From Vagococcus proximus (GTDB lineage: Bacteria > Bacillota > Bacilli > Lactobacillales > Vagococcaceae): a stretch of 64,000 nt of DNA. The DNA is taken from positions 242,720 through 306,719 of the forward strand of contig NZ_JAPDSH010000003.1 of the NCBI RefSeq assembly GCF_029143285.1, read 5' to 3'. Under the pieces are notes generated by a model. The model was not told the DNA's origin and did no database searches. It saw only the letters and a list, made by a program, of their open reading frames with translations. Shown here piece by piece: positions 47,803 through 58,773 of the stretch; within the stretch, counting starts at the first letter, position 1, and each line of letters starts with the position of its first letter. A program made the position numbers and the translations under genes.

Positions 47803-48960
47803 ATGACAGATGTAAAAGAGTTAGCGTTAGCTTTAAGTAAAGAAAAAGGTGGGAAATTAGAGGTAGTTCCTAAGGTTCCAATTAATTCTATGGAAGATCT
47901 AGCAGTAGCTTATACACCAGGTGTAGGAGCAGTATGTATGGCTATTGCTGATGATAAAGAAAAAGCGTATGAATATACAACTAAGCGTAATTTAGTAGCG
48001 GTTATCACAGATGGTTCAGCAGTTTTGGGATTAGGTAATATAGGTCCGGAAGCAGCAATTCCTGTTATGGAAGGAAAAGCTGCACTATTCAAACGTTTTG
48101 CAGATGTTGATGCTGTACCATTATCATTAAATACACAAGATACAGAAGAAATAATTTCACATATCGCAGCGCTAGCGCCATCTTTTGGTGGGATTAATTT
48201 AGAGGATATCAGCGCGCCACGTTGTTTTGAAATTGAAAGACGTCTAAAAGAAATGTTAGATATTCCTGTTTTTCATGATGATCAACACGGCACAGCAATT
48301 ATTGTACTAGCAGGACTATTAAACAGTTTACGTTTAACAGGTAAAAAGCTTGAAGAAATTCAAGTTGTTGTAAATGGAGGAGGCGCTGCTGGACTTTCAA
48401 TTACACGTTTATTCTTATCTGCGGGTGTTAAAAATATTAAAGTGGTAGATCGTACAGGTATTATTTCTGCAACAGATGAAACATTAGCACCTCATCACCA
48501 AGAGATTGCTAAAGTAACGAATTTAGAGCACCAAACAGGAACATTGGAAGATGCTGTTAAAGGAGCGGACGTATTTGTAGGTGTATCAGCTCCAGGCGTG
48601 TTAAAACCAGAGTGGGTATCAACAATGGCTGAAAAATCGACCATTTTTGCAATGGCTAACCCAGTTCCTGAAATTTTCCCAGATGAAGCCAAAGCGGCAG
48701 GGGCGTATATTGTTGGAACGGGTCGTAGTGATTTCCCAAATCAAATTAACAACGTGTTGGCGTTCCCTGGTATTTTCCGTGGGGCACTAGATGCCCGTGC
48801 TACGGATATTACAGTAGAGATGCAAATAGCAGCAGCATATGGTATTTCAGCTATGGTAACAGATGATGAATTAGCGCCAGATTATATTATGCCTGAAGCA
48901 TTTAAACCAGGTGTTGCAGAAACAGTAGCTAATAGTGTTAGAAAAGCAGTGAAAGAATAA
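47803..48960 (+). CDS. maeE: Malic enzyme (NAD-type, decarboxylating)
   Basis: MaeE converts malate to pyruvate and CO2 with NAD(P) reduction. The 385-residue protein has the substrate and metal block GINLEDISAPRCFEIER and FHDDQHGTAI, and the nucleotide-binding VVNGGGAAGLSITRL. The short bacterial form lacks the phosphotransacetylase domain. It lies 20 nt after maeP with GAAGGAGTG upstream, so the two are co-transcribed. It is distinct from the one-step malolactic enzyme, which is longer. Confidence 0.9.
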   Translation: MTDVKELALALSKEKGGKLEVVPKVPINSMEDLAVAYTPGVGAVCMAIADDKEKAYEYTTKRNLVAVITDGSAVLGLGNIGPEAAIPVMEGKAALFKRFADVDAVPLSLNTQDTEEIISHIAALAPSFGGINLEDISAPRCFEIERRLKEMLDIPVFHDDQHGTAIIVLAGLLNSLRLTGKKLEEIQVVVNGGGAAGLSITRLFLSAGVKNIKVVDRTGIISATDETLAPHHQEIAKVTNLEHQTGTLEDAVKGADVFVGVSAPGVLKPEWVSTMAEKSTIFAMANPVPEIFPDEAKAAGAYIVGTGRSDFPNQINNVLAFPGIFRGALDARATDITVEMQIAAAYGISAMVTDDELAPDYIMPEAFKPGVAETVANSVRKAVKE

Positions 48961-48964
48961 TTTT

Positions 48965-49001
48965 AAAGGAGTAAGGGTCATTGACCTTTACTCCTTTTTT
49001 A
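48965..49001 (+). terminator. Terminator after maeE
   Basis: AAAGGAGTAAGGGTCA and TGACCTTTACTCCTTT form a long stem with one G-U pair, followed by a T-run. Confidence 0.85.
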
Positions 49002-49015
49002 TAAAACAGTTTTAC

Positions 49016-49044
49016 TTGATTAGTCTTATCTTATAAAGTAAAAT
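49016..49044 (+). promoter_or_regulatory. Promoter upstream of mnmE
   Basis: TTGATT (49016-49021), 17 bp, TAAAAT (49039-49044). It would start transcription near 49051. Confidence 0.6.
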
Positions 49045-49050
49045 ATAAGG

Positions 49051-49141
49051 TGAGAAATATTATAGTATAAATTATAGATAACCGCAGTCAAAGTGCTAAA
49101 TCTACCAATGTTTAAACAGGGGTGGAGTGGGCACTTTTTTC
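49051..49141 (+). ncRNA. Candidate short RNA or attenuated leader before mnmE
   Basis: Between the promoter and mnmE there is a terminator-like hairpin: AAAGTGC (49090-49096) pairs with GCACTTT (49131-49137) and TCTACC (49101-49106) with GGTGGA (49121-49126) across a 4x4 internal loop, followed by TTT. The result would be a transcript of about 90 nt, or conditional read-through into mnmE. No known riboswitch class was recognised. Confidence 0.45.
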
Positions 49142-49185
49142 TATGTCGAAAATTAACTACACAGAACAGAGAGGGTTAAGAGCTA

Positions 49186-50574
49186 ATGAATATTACAAGT
49201 GAATTTGATACAATCGCAGCTATTTCAACTCCACCGGGTGAGGGAGCGATAAGTATCGTTAGACTTAGCGGTGATGAAGCGTTAGAAATCGCACAGAAAG
49301 TATTTAAAACAAGTAAGGACTTAATGACGGTTCCAACGCATACAATTCATTATGGTCACATAAAAGATCCTAAAAACGATAAGGTGATTGATGAGGTAAT
49401 GGTGTCGGTTATGAGAGAGCCAAGGACTTTCACAAGAGAGAATGTAGTGGAAATTAATTGTCATGGTGGAATCGTTGTCACTAATCAAGTCCTACAATTA
49501 CTATTAAGGCAAGGGGCTCGTTTAGCGGAACCTGGTGAATTTACCAAACGAGCTTTTTTAAATGGTCGAGTTGATTTATCTCAAGCAGAGGCTGTCATGG
49601 ATATTATTAGAGCCAAGACCGATAAAGCGATGCATGTTGCGTTGACTCAGCTTGATGGAAACTTATCAACGCTAATCCAAAGTTTGCGCCAAGAAATTTT
49701 AGAAACATTGGCTCAAGTAGAAGTTAATATTGATTATCCAGAATATGATGATGTCGAAGAGATGACTGCTAAACTACTGTTGGAAAAGTCTGAAACGGTT
49801 AAGCAACAAATTCATCACTTATTAAAAACAGCTAAGCAAGGAAAAATTCTACGAGAGGGATTATCGACAGCGATAATTGGTCGTCCAAACGTAGGGAAAT
49901 CTAGTTTATTAAATTATTTATTGAAAGAAGATAAAGCAATTGTCACTGACGTTGCAGGAACAACACGTGATGTTATTGAGGAATATGTTAATGTTCGGGG
50001 AGTACCTTTAAAACTAGTTGATACCGCGGGTATTCGAGAAACAGAAGACATTGTTGAAAAAATAGGTGTAGAGCGTAGTCGTAAAGCCTTGGCAGAGGCA
50101 GATTTGATATTGTTAGTATTAAATCAAAGCGAACCTTTGACAGAAGCGGATAAAGATTTACTAAAAGTAACAGAAGGTATGAAGCGAATTATTTTGTTAA
50201 ATAAGACGGATTTAGTAAGTCAATTAGATTTATCAGAGTTAGAAGAACTTGTATCTGAGGAAGTTTTTGCTATTTCAGTTCATAAGAGTCAAGGGATGGA
50301 ACAACTTGAGCAAAGGATTGCTGATTTATTCTTTGATGGAGGAACCGTTGAAAAAGATGCTACTTATGTGTCTAATAATCGTCATATTGCATTATTAGAG
50401 CAAGCAGAATTAGCTTTAGAAGAAGTCGTAATGGGAATTGAATCAGGTATGCCGGTTGATTTAGTTCAAATCGATATGACTAGATGTTGGGATCTCCTTG
50501 GAGAAGTAATAGGAGATAGTGTTCAAGATGAATTGATTACTCAATTGTTTAGTCAATTTTGTTTAGGAAAGTAG
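49186..50574 (+). CDS. mnmE: tRNA modification GTPase MnmE
   Basis: MnmE works with MnmG to add carboxymethylaminomethyl groups at wobble uridine 34. The 462-residue protein has the N-terminal folate-binding domain ([23 protein letters not shown]), a helical domain, an inserted GTPase domain with G1 [11 protein letters not shown]3 DTAG and G4 NKTD, and the C-terminal FCLGK, whose Cys is part of the active site. mnmG follows after 17 nt. Confidence 0.96.
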   Translation: MNITSEFDTIAAISTPPGEGAISIVRLSGDEALEIAQKVFKTSKDLMTVPTHTIHYGHIKDPKNDKVIDEVMVSVMREPRTFTRENVVEINCHGGIVVTNQVLQLLLRQGARLAEPGEFTKRAFLNGRVDLSQAEAVMDIIRAKTDKAMHVALTQLDGNLSTLIQSLRQEILETLAQVEVNIDYPEYDDVEEMTAKLLLEKSETVKQQIHHLLKTAKQGKILREGLSTAIIGRPNVGKSSLLNYLLKEDKAIVTDVAGTTRDVIEEYVNVRGVPLKLVDTAGIRETEDIVEKIGVERSRKALAEADLILLVLNQSEPLTEADKDLLKVTEGMKRIILLNKTDLVSQLDLSELEELVSEEVFAISVHKSQGMEQLEQRIADLFFDGGTVEKDATYVSNNRHIALLEQAELALEEVVMGIESGMPVDLVQIDMTRCWDLLGEVIGDSVQDELITQLFSQFCLGK

Positions 50575-50591
50575 AGAGAGGATTGAATCGA

Positions 50592-52496
50592 ATGGAACGA
50601 TATAGTGGAGAAGAATTCGATGTTATTGTTGTAGGTGCAGGCCATGCAGGGTCTGAAGCAGCTTTATCATCAGCTCGTATGGGATGCCGTACGTTATTAT
50701 TAACAATAAATCTAGATATGGTTGCATTTATGCCGTGTAATCCGTCTTTAGGAGGCCCTGCTAAAGGAGTAGTTGTGAGAGAAATCGATGCTCTGGGTGG
50801 TGAAATGGGTCATAATATTGATAAGACATATATTCAAATGAGGATGCTTAATACAGGGAAAGGTCCAGCTGTAAGGGCCTTGCGAGCTCAAGCAGATAAA
50901 AGTCGATATGCTGAAGAGATGAAGCGTACGATTGAGAGAGAAGAAAACTTAACATTAAGACAGGGATTGGTAGATGAAATTCTTGTTGAAGATGGTATCT
51001 GTCGAGGTGTTGTAACAGCAACTGGAGCGGTCTATAAGAGTAAAGCTGTTATTATAACGGCTGGAACAGCCTTGAAGGGTGAAATTATTATTGGTGAATT
51101 AAAATACTCATCAGGACCAAATAACTCACAGCCATCTCTTAAATTAAGTGATAGTTTAAAATCATTAGGTTTTGAGATGGATCGTTTTAAAACAGGAACA
51201 CCCCCTCGTGTCAAAGGAAGTACAATTGACTATTCTGTGACAGAAATTCAACCAGGTGATACTATGCCAAATCACTTTAGTTTTTCTACGCCAGACAGTG
51301 CTTATAATTTAAATCAATTACCGTGTTGGTTAACGTATTCGAATGAGGGTACTCACGATATCATTAGAGAAAACTTGCACCGTGCACCGATGTTTACAGG
51401 TATTGTAGAGGGTGTTGGAGCTCGTTATTGCCCATCGATAGAAGATAAAGTCGTGCGTTTTAGTGATAAACCACGTCATCAAATCTTTTTAGAGCCAGAA
51501 GGCGAGCATACTGATGAAGTTTATGTGCAAGGCTTGTCAACATCTTTACCGGAAGATGTTCAACATAAGATGATTCATTCAGTTGAAGGTTTAGAAAAAG
51601 CTGAAATGATGCGTAGTGGTTATGCCATTGAGTATGATGTGGTAGTCCCACATCAATTACGTCCAACTTTAGAAACCAAGTTAGTGGAGAACTTATATAC
51701 TGCAGGTCAAACAAATGGAACAAGTGGCTATGAAGAAGCGGGCGGACAGGGCCTGATAGCAGGTATAAATGCGGCGTTAAAAATTCAAGAAAAAGAACCA
51801 CTAGTTTTAAAACGAAGTGACGGATACATTGGTGTGATGATTGATGATTTAGTAACAAAGGGAACAAATGAACCTTATCGTTTACTAACTTCCAGAGCTG
51901 AGTATCGATTGATTTTACGACATGATAATGCTGATTTGCGCTTAACTGAAAAAGGTTATGAAATAGGTTTAGTTAACGAGGAGCAATATGACGTATATTT
52001 AGCTAAAAAAGAGATGATTGAAACAGAATTAAAACGTTTAGGTAGTATACGCTTGAAGCCAACAGAAGCAGTTCAACAATTTATGGAGAGTAAAAATCTT
52101 GCACGTCTTAAAGATGGCGTATTAGCTTCAGATTTTCTAAGAAGACCAGAGATGACATACGCCGAGTTAGCTCAATTCTTGCCAGAAAGTGAAGTAGAAT
52201 TACCTAATAAAGTCATTGAGCAAGTTGAAATTCAATTAAAATATGAAGGTTACATCAAAAAAGCGTTAGATAAAGTTGAAAAACTTAAGAGAATGGAAGC
52301 TAAACGTATTCCTGAAAATATTGATTATGAAGCAATTAATGGCCTGGCGACTGAAGCCAAGCAAAAATTAATGAAGATTGAACCTGAAACGATTGCACAA
52401 GCAAGTCGTATTAGTGGTGTAAACCCAGCGGATATTAGCATTTTAATGGTCTACTTAGAACAAGGTAGAGTTGTAAAAAAAGAACCGAAAAATTAA
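50592..52496 (+). CDS. mnmG: tRNA uridine-5-carboxymethylaminomethyl modification enzyme MnmG
   Basis: MnmG is the FAD-dependent partner of MnmE. The 634-residue protein begins [24 protein letters not shown] (FAD-binding GxGxxG). It has the [13 protein letters not shown] motif with a conserved Cys, [17 protein letters not shown] and the C-terminal helical tRNA- and MnmE-binding domain. The ATG at 50592 is preferred over an upstream in-frame codon at 50559, which would overlap mnmE. Confidence 0.96.
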   Translation: MERYSGEEFDVIVVGAGHAGSEAALSSARMGCRTLLLTINLDMVAFMPCNPSLGGPAKGVVVREIDALGGEMGHNIDKTYIQMRMLNTGKGPAVRALRAQADKSRYAEEMKRTIEREENLTLRQGLVDEILVEDGICRGVVTATGAVYKSKAVIITAGTALKGEIIIGELKYSSGPNNSQPSLKLSDSLKSLGFEMDRFKTGTPPRVKGSTIDYSVTEIQPGDTMPNHFSFSTPDSAYNLNQLPCWLTYSNEGTHDIIRENLHRAPMFTGIVEGVGARYCPSIEDKVVRFSDKPRHQIFLEPEGEHTDEVYVQGLSTSLPEDVQHKMIHSVEGLEKAEMMRSGYAIEYDVVVPHQLRPTLETKLVENLYTAGQTNGTSGYEEAGGQGLIAGINAALKIQEKEPLVLKRSDGYIGVMIDDLVTKGTNEPYRLLTSRAEYRLILRHDNADLRLTEKGYEIGLVNEEQYDVYLAKKEMIETELKRLGSIRLKPTEAVQQFMESKNLARLKDGVLASDFLRRPEMTYAELAQFLPESEVELPNKVIEQVEIQLKYEGYIKKALDKVEKLKRMEAKRIPENIDYEAINGLATEAKQKLMKIEPETIAQASRISGVNPADISILMVYLEQGRVVKKEPKN

Positions 52497-52523
52497 TATA
52501 AGACTACTTTAGGGGGCAGAGAG

Positions 52524-53243
52524 ATGACACCAGAAGAATTTAAACAGGCATTATCCGAAAAAGGAATAATGCTAACTGATAATCAAATGTTACAATTTGC
52601 GTTGTATTTTAAATTATTAGTTGAGTGGAATAATAAAATGAATCTCACAGCTATTACAGAAGAAAATGAGGTTTATTTAAAACATTTTTATGATTCAATT
52701 ATGTTAGCGATGGCTAATGATTTTAGTGGTGAACAACTAAGTTTATGTGATGTTGGTTCAGGTGCGGGTTTTCCGAGTATTCCATTAAAAATTGTGTTCC
52801 CTAACTTAAGTATTACTATTGTTGATTCTTTAAATAAACGTATTACTTTTTTAAAAACATTAAGTGATGAGTTAGGATTAGACAATGTTTATTTATATCA
52901 TGATAGAGCTGAAACGTTTGGTAAGAATAAGGCTTTTCGTGAGAGCTTTGATTATGTAACAGCTAGAGCAGTTGCTCGCTTAAATATTTTAGCCGAATTG
53001 TGTTTACCACTCGTTAAAAAGAACGGTTTATTTTTAGCAATGAAAGCTGCTAAGAGTGAAGAAGAAACAGAAGAAGCTAAAAAAGCTATTTCACTATTGG
53101 GTGGAAAGTTAGAAAGTGAAGAAGATGTAACATTGCCGGTAACAAATGATTCACGTTACATAATAGCGATTAGAAAGAAAAAAGAAACACCAAATAAATA
53201 TCCAAGAAAACCAGGTATGCCGAATAAACAACCTCTCAAGTAA
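52524..53243 (+). CDS. rsmG: 16S rRNA 7-methylguanosine methyltransferase RsmG
   Basis: RsmG methylates G527 of 16S rRNA. The 239-residue protein has the SAM-binding [14 protein letters not shown] and the family's [19 protein letters not shown] near the N-terminus, ending in a basic tail ([12 protein letters not shown]). In Bacillus noc lies between this gene and soj; here only 127 bp of noncoding DNA separates it from parA. Confidence 0.95.
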   Translation: MTPEEFKQALSEKGIMLTDNQMLQFALYFKLLVEWNNKMNLTAITEENEVYLKHFYDSIMLAMANDFSGEQLSLCDVGSGAGFPSIPLKIVFPNLSITIVDSLNKRITFLKTLSDELGLDNVYLYHDRAETFGKNKAFRESFDYVTARAVARLNILAELCLPLVKKNGLFLAMKAAKSEEETEEAKKAISLLGGKLESEEDVTLPVTNDSRYIIAIRKKKETPNKYPRKPGMPNKQPLK

Positions 53244-53370
53244 TTAAAAGGATAAATTGTAGGTCCAATAATGAGGCAGGAAGTAAAGTTTTACATTTTA
53301 TGATACAATAGTAGTATTAAAAATGTGAAATTAGCTACGTAATTTGTTAATAAGAATCGGAGGAAATATG

Positions 53371-54132
53371 ATGGCACGGATTATTTCAGTTGCTAACCAA
53401 AAGGGAGGCGTCGGGAAAACTACAACAACCGTCAATTTAGGTGCTGCTTTAGCTTTTGAAGGTAAAAAGGTATTGTTAATTGATATCGATGCCCAAGGGA
53501 ATGCTACAAGTGGATTAGGCGTGAAAAAAGCAGAAGTTACCGAAGATATCTATGACGTTTTAGTAAATGAAACCTCGATTAAAGAAATTATATGCGATAC
53601 AACGCGTGAAAATTTAGACATTGCTCCAGCAACCATTCAGCTAGCAGGGGCGGAAATAGAATTAACGTCTATGATGGCAAGAGAAACTCGATTGAAAAAT
53701 TCAATCAAAGAAGTTGAAAAAGATTATGATTTTATCTTAATAGATTGTCCACCATCATTAGGACATTTAACTATTAATGCTTTTACAGCAAGTCATTCTA
53801 TATTGATTCCTGTTCAATGTGAGTACTATGCTCTTGAGGGGTTAAGCCAATTGTTAAACACAGTTCGCTTAGTTCAAAAACATTTTAATCCAGAACTTCG
53901 TATAGAGGGTGTTCTTTTAACCATGTATGATGCTAGAACTAATTTAGGATCTGAAGTTGTAGGGGAAGTTCGTAAGTATTTTAGAGAACGTGTTTATGAT
54001 ACTATCATTCCAAGAAATGTTAGATTGTCTGAGGCACCAAGCCATGGGTTATCTATAGTGGATTATGACCGTCGTTCAAAAGGGGCTGCGGTTTATCAAG
54101 CATTGGCTAAGGAAGTGTTATTAGATGAGTAA
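53371..54132 (+). CDS. parA: Chromosome-partitioning ATPase ParA (Soj)
   Basis: ParA is a deviant Walker ATPase that moves or senses ParB-parS complexes and, in Bacillus, regulates DnaA. The 253-residue protein starts MARIISVANQKGGVGKTTTT (deviant Walker A with the signature Lys) and has LIDIDAQGNAT and DFILIDCPPSLGHLT. The second of two adjacent ATGs (53371) gives the family start and 7-nt spacing from GGAGG. It overlaps parB by 8 nt. Confidence 0.95.
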   Translation: MARIISVANQKGGVGKTTTTVNLGAALAFEGKKVLLIDIDAQGNATSGLGVKKAEVTEDIYDVLVNETSIKEIICDTTRENLDIAPATIQLAGAEIELTSMMARETRLKNSIKEVEKDYDFILIDCPPSLGHLTINAFTASHSILIPVQCEYYALEGLSQLLNTVRLVQKHFNPELRIEGVLLTMYDARTNLGSEVVGEVRKYFRERVYDTIIPRNVRLSEAPSHGLSIVDYDRRSKGAAVYQALAKEVLLDE

Positions 54133-55015
54133 GAATAATAAAGGATTAGGTAGAGGTATAGACGCTTTATTTCAAGACTATTCAGTTATCGAAGAAGTAG
54201 ATGAAAAAAATGAAACAATTATAGAGTTAAAGTTATCAGACCTAAGACCTAATCCCTATCAACCACGTAAGACTTTTGATCAGAGTGCTTTAGAAGAGTT
54301 ATCTCAGTCAATTAAGCAAACAGGTGTTTTCCAACCGATAATTGTTCGTCAATCAGATGTTAAAGGATATGAAATCATTGCAGGTGAGAGACGTTTTAGA
54401 GCCTCTAAATTAGCAGGTAAAGAGACTATACCTGCAATTATTCGTGAATTTGATGAAGAAGCAATGATGCAAGTTGCTGTTTTAGAAAATTTACAAAGGG
54501 AAGATTTAAGCCCGTTGGAAGAGGCGGAAGCCTATGATTCATTGATGAAAAAATTAAATTTAACACAAGCTGAGGTAGCTGAACGATTAGGAAAAAGTCG
54601 TCCCTATATCGCAAATCACTTGCGTTTATTATACTTACCAGAGATGGTTAAAGAGTTACTTCAAAAAGAAGAGTTATCTATGGGACAAGCACGAACATTA
54701 CTTGCATTAAAAGACCGTGATCAAATTATTGAATTAGCTAAACGTGTAGTTAAAGAAAAACTAACGGTTAGACAATTAGAAGAGATTGTGGGTCAAATAA
54801 ATAGTAATAAGCCAGAAGTGAAGAAAAAAGAAAAGAAAATAGCAAAACCAAAACCTTATTACATTAAGGAAAGTGAAGAACGATTAATGGATAAGTTCGG
54901 GACATCGGTTATGATTCAAGAAAAAGCTGGCAAGGGTAAAATAGAAATAGAATATTTATCATCAGATGATTTAACACGTATTTTAGATATATTAGATGTC
55001 CATTTTGATGATTAA
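54125..55015 (+). CDS. parB: Chromosome-partitioning protein ParB (Spo0J)
   Basis: ParB is a CTP-dependent DNA clamp that loads at parS. The 296-residue protein has an N-terminal tail (MSKNNKGLGRGIDALF), the CTP-binding ParB domain with LRPNPYQPRKTF and GERRFRASKLAG, the helix-turn-helix (LTQAEVAERLGKSRPYIANHLRLLYLP) and a C-terminal dimerisation domain. Two parS sites at 30.09 and 30.98 kb are its predicted targets. The helix-turn-helix fits ParB; a Noc role is unlikely with parA upstream. Confidence 0.95.
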   Translation: MSKNNKGLGRGIDALFQDYSVIEEVDEKNETIIELKLSDLRPNPYQPRKTFDQSALEELSQSIKQTGVFQPIIVRQSDVKGYEIIAGERRFRASKLAGKETIPAIIREFDEEAMMQVAVLENLQREDLSPLEEAEAYDSLMKKLNLTQAEVAERLGKSRPYIANHLRLLYLPEMVKELLQKEELSMGQARTLLALKDRDQIIELAKRVVKEKLTVRQLEEIVGQINSNKPEVKKKEKKIAKPKPYYIKESEERLMDKFGTSVMIQEKAGKGKIEIEYLSSDDLTRILDILDVHFDD

Positions 55016-55038
55016 AAATAGATAAGTGAGGGATTCCT

Positions 55039-55218
55039 ATGTATGATCTAGGGGATATTGTAGAGATGAAGAAACCTCATGCGTGTCAAACAAATCGTTG
55101 GGAAATTGTTCGTATGGGGATGGATATTAAGATAAAATGTGTAAACTGTCAGCATATCGTTATGTTTTCTCGTCGAGACTTTGAGAAAAGATTAAAAAAA
55201 ATTATTGAAAAAAACTAA
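55039..55218 (+). CDS. Small DUF951 family protein
   Basis: A 59-residue protein: MYDLGDIVEMKKPHACQTNRWEIVRMG..., with C16 and a CVNC pair (C34, C37) that may bind zinc, and a basic C-terminal helix (RRDFEKRLKKI). It matches DUF951, a widely conserved Firmicutes family of unknown function usually found next to ychF. It sits 23 nt after parB, suggesting co-transcription. Confidence 0.9.
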   Translation: MYDLGDIVEMKKPHACQTNRWEIVRMGMDIKIKCVNCQHIVMFSRRDFEKRLKKIIEKN

Positions 55219-55253
55219 AGTTAGTTTAATCAAATGAAAGAGTGGTATATTTT

Positions 55254-56357
55254 ATGGCATTAACAGCAGGGATTGTAGGTTTACCAAACGTTGGTAAGTC
55301 AACTTTATTTAACGCGATTACAAAAGCAGGAGCAGAAGCAGCAAACTATCCATTTGCGACAATTGATCCTAACGTAGGAATGGTAGAAGTTCCAGATAAT
55401 CGTTTACAGAAATTAACAGAATTAGTACAACCTAAAAAAACGGTTCCCACAACATTTGAATTTACAGATATTGCAGGGATTGTTCGTGGAGCAAGTAAAG
55501 GTGAAGGGTTGGGAAATCAATTCTTGAGCCATATTCGTCAAGTAGATGCTATTTGTCACGTTGTTCGTTGTTTTGATGACGATAACATTACACACGTAGA
55601 AGGACGAGTAGACCCTTTAGCAGATATTGATACAATTAATTTAGAATTAGTGTTAGCGGATTTAGAGTCTATTACAAAACGTCACACTAGAGTGTCTAAA
55701 ATTGCGAGAACTAAAGATAAAGAGGCGTTAGCAGAGTTAGCACTATTAGATAAAATCAAACCTGTCTTAGAAGAAGGCAAATCAGCTAGAAGTATTGAAT
55801 TTACTGAGGATGAAATGGTAGAGGTAAATAAATTATTCTTATTAACAACTAAGCCAGTTTTATATGTAGCTAATGTTTCTGAAGAAGAAGTAAGTGATTC
55901 AGAGAGTAACAAGTACGTACAAGCTGTCCGCGAATTTGCAGCGAGTGAAAATGCAGAAGTTATTGTAGTCTGCGCTCGTGCAGAAGAAGAAATTGCTGAA
56001 TTAGACGATGATGATGATCGTGCGGAATTTTTAGAAGCGTTAGGCATCGAAGAATCTGGATTAGATCAGTTAATTAGAGCAGCTTACGATTTATTAGGCT
56101 TAGCGACATATTTTACTGCAGGTGTTCAAGAAGTGCGCGCTTGGACGTTTAAAAAAGGAATGAAAGCGCCGCAATGTGCGGGAGTTATTCATTCAGATTT
56201 TGAAAAAGGGTTTATTAGAGCTGAAACAGTATCATTTGATGATTTAAATGAGCATGGAAATATGGCAACGGCTAAAGAAGCGGGACGTGTTCGTTTAGAA
56301 GGTAAAGAGTATGTTGTAGCAGATGGAGACGTTATGTTGTTCCGTTTCAATGTATAA
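55254..56357 (+). CDS. ychF: Redox-regulated ribosome-binding GTPase/ATPase YchF (OLA1 family)
   Basis: YchF is an Obg-family P-loop protein that prefers ATP and binds ribosomes. The 367-residue protein starts MALTAGIVGLPNVGKSTLFNAI, has the switch segment TFEFTDIAGIVRGASKGEGLGNQFL, a coiled-coil insert (about 130-205) and the C-terminal TGS domain ending in GDVMLFRFNV. The ATG at 55254 is preferred over a GTG at 55242 because the family starts MALTAG. Confidence 0.95.
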   Translation: MALTAGIVGLPNVGKSTLFNAITKAGAEAANYPFATIDPNVGMVEVPDNRLQKLTELVQPKKTVPTTFEFTDIAGIVRGASKGEGLGNQFLSHIRQVDAICHVVRCFDDDNITHVEGRVDPLADIDTINLELVLADLESITKRHTRVSKIARTKDKEALAELALLDKIKPVLEEGKSARSIEFTEDEMVEVNKLFLLTTKPVLYVANVSEEEVSDSESNKYVQAVREFAASENAEVIVVCARAEEEIAELDDDDDRAEFLEALGIEESGLDQLIRAAYDLLGLATYFTAGVQEVRAWTFKKGMKAPQCAGVIHSDFEKGFIRAETVSFDDLNEHGNMATAKEAGRVRLEGKEYVVADGDVMLFRFNV

Positions 56358-56402
56358 AAATTAAAAGTATGAAATAGCTGATAGGTACAGGAGGAATTCA
56401 TT

Positions 56403-57095
56403 TTGGAACAGCAAGAAATTAGAAATATTGTCGCAAAAAATCGCGAATTAGAAACACAATTGACTAAACGTAATGAACAATATGTTCATGATTTAAAAAA
56501 GACTTTAACTGTGGCTAATTTATCAGAAGAAATGCAAACCATCGAATTATCTACTATCTTACCTGAATTAGTAGAAGGTCAAAAAAGTGGTAAAACAGCA
56601 CGACAACTATTTGGAACAGTTTCAGAGAGAGCTGATTTAATTTTAAATAAGCCTGCTCCGGTGAAAGAAAGTAATGTTTTCCAAATGTGGTTGGATAATA
56701 CCTTATTATTATTCATTTTCTTAACATTGATAGCAGGAGTTATCCCGATGTTGTCTAAAGTTGAGAATCCTAGCCAGCAACAAGGACTGTTAACAATTTT
56801 AATTGCGGCAGCAACAGGAGGCTATGCCTTCTACTTAATATATAAATATGTCTATAAGTATGATAGACCGGGTGCTGATCAAACAGGACGTCCAGGTATT
56901 TTGAAATCTATGGCGATCATGTTAGGTATCATGCTAGTGTGGATATTAATCTTTACAGCCGCTGGATTAATTCCGTCAGGCATTAATATTGTGTTGCAAC
57001 CTATTGTATATGTGTCGTTGGCAGTGTTAGCAGTTGCTGTTCGTTATTATTTGAGAAAAAAATATGATATTAGAGGTAGTATTTTTACTCGTTAA
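56403..57095 (+). CDS. DUF1129 family membrane protein
   Basis: A 230-residue membrane protein starting at TTG after AGGAGGAATT. A cytoplasmic helical region (1-90) is followed by four hydrophobic segments (about 100-220) and a basic C-terminus (YYLRKKYDIRG). It matches DUF1129, common in Lactobacillales between ychF and guaB. The function is unknown; nothing in the sequence shows a catalytic site. Confidence 0.85.
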   Translation: MEQQEIRNIVAKNRELETQLTKRNEQYVHDLKKTLTVANLSEEMQTIELSTILPELVEGQKSGKTARQLFGTVSERADLILNKPAPVKESNVFQMWLDNTLLLFIFLTLIAGVIPMLSKVENPSQQQGLLTILIAAATGGYAFYLIYKYVYKYDRPGADQTGRPGILKSMAIMLGIMLVWILIFTAAGLIPSGINIVLQPIVYVSLAVLAVAVRYYLRKKYDIRGSIFTR

Positions 57096-57101
57096 GCATA
57101 G

Positions 57102-57134
57102 AGAAAATAGTCTCAGTCTTGAGGCTATTTTTTC
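57102..57134 (+). terminator. Terminator after the DUF1129 gene
   Basis: AAAATAGTCTCA and TGAGGCTATTTT form a stem with a G-U pair and a T-run. Confidence 0.75.
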
Positions 57135-57190
57135 ATAACAAAATGAGTGTATTAAAATCGTATATTATGAGAAAAAATAAGTGTTAAGGA

Positions 57191-57219
57191 TTGACTAATT
57201 GTTAAATCTTTGTTATTTT
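57191..57219 (+). promoter_or_regulatory. Promoter for guaB
   Basis: TTGACT (57191-57196), 17 bp, TATTTT (57214-57219). The leader would be short, about 30 nt. Confidence 0.55.
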
Positions 57220-57249
57220 TTTAATTAAAAATAAAATAAAGGGGTCGAT

Positions 57250-57255
57250 ATGTAA
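57250..57255 (+). promoter_or_regulatory. Start-stop codon pair (ATGTAA) before guaB
   Basis: ATG-TAA lies 5 nt after AAAGGGG, and guaB's ATG follows at once, 11 nt from the same site. Ribosomes could initiate at the minimal ORF, stop, and restart on guaB. Confidence 0.5.
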
Positions 57256-58738
<1,483 letters not shown>

Positions 58739-58740
<2 letters not shown>

Positions 58741-58773
58741 AAAGAAGCTAGCTCATTGAGCTAGCTTCTTTTT
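58739..58773. terminator. Bidirectional terminator between guaB and serS
   Basis: AAAAAGAAGCTAGCTCA (58739-58755) pairs with TGAGCTAGCTTCTTTTT (58757-58773), separated by one base in the linear sequence. Confidence 0.88.

Noticed and set aside
48961..49185. A known riboswitch (preQ1 or similar) before mnmE
   Set aside because: No match to preQ1-I or preQ1-II sequence patterns could be drawn; kept only as an unclassified leader or short RNA.
51460..51867. 135-codon minus-strand frame inside mnmG
   Set aside because: Shadow of a conserved gene, no ribosome-binding site, no recognisable protein family.
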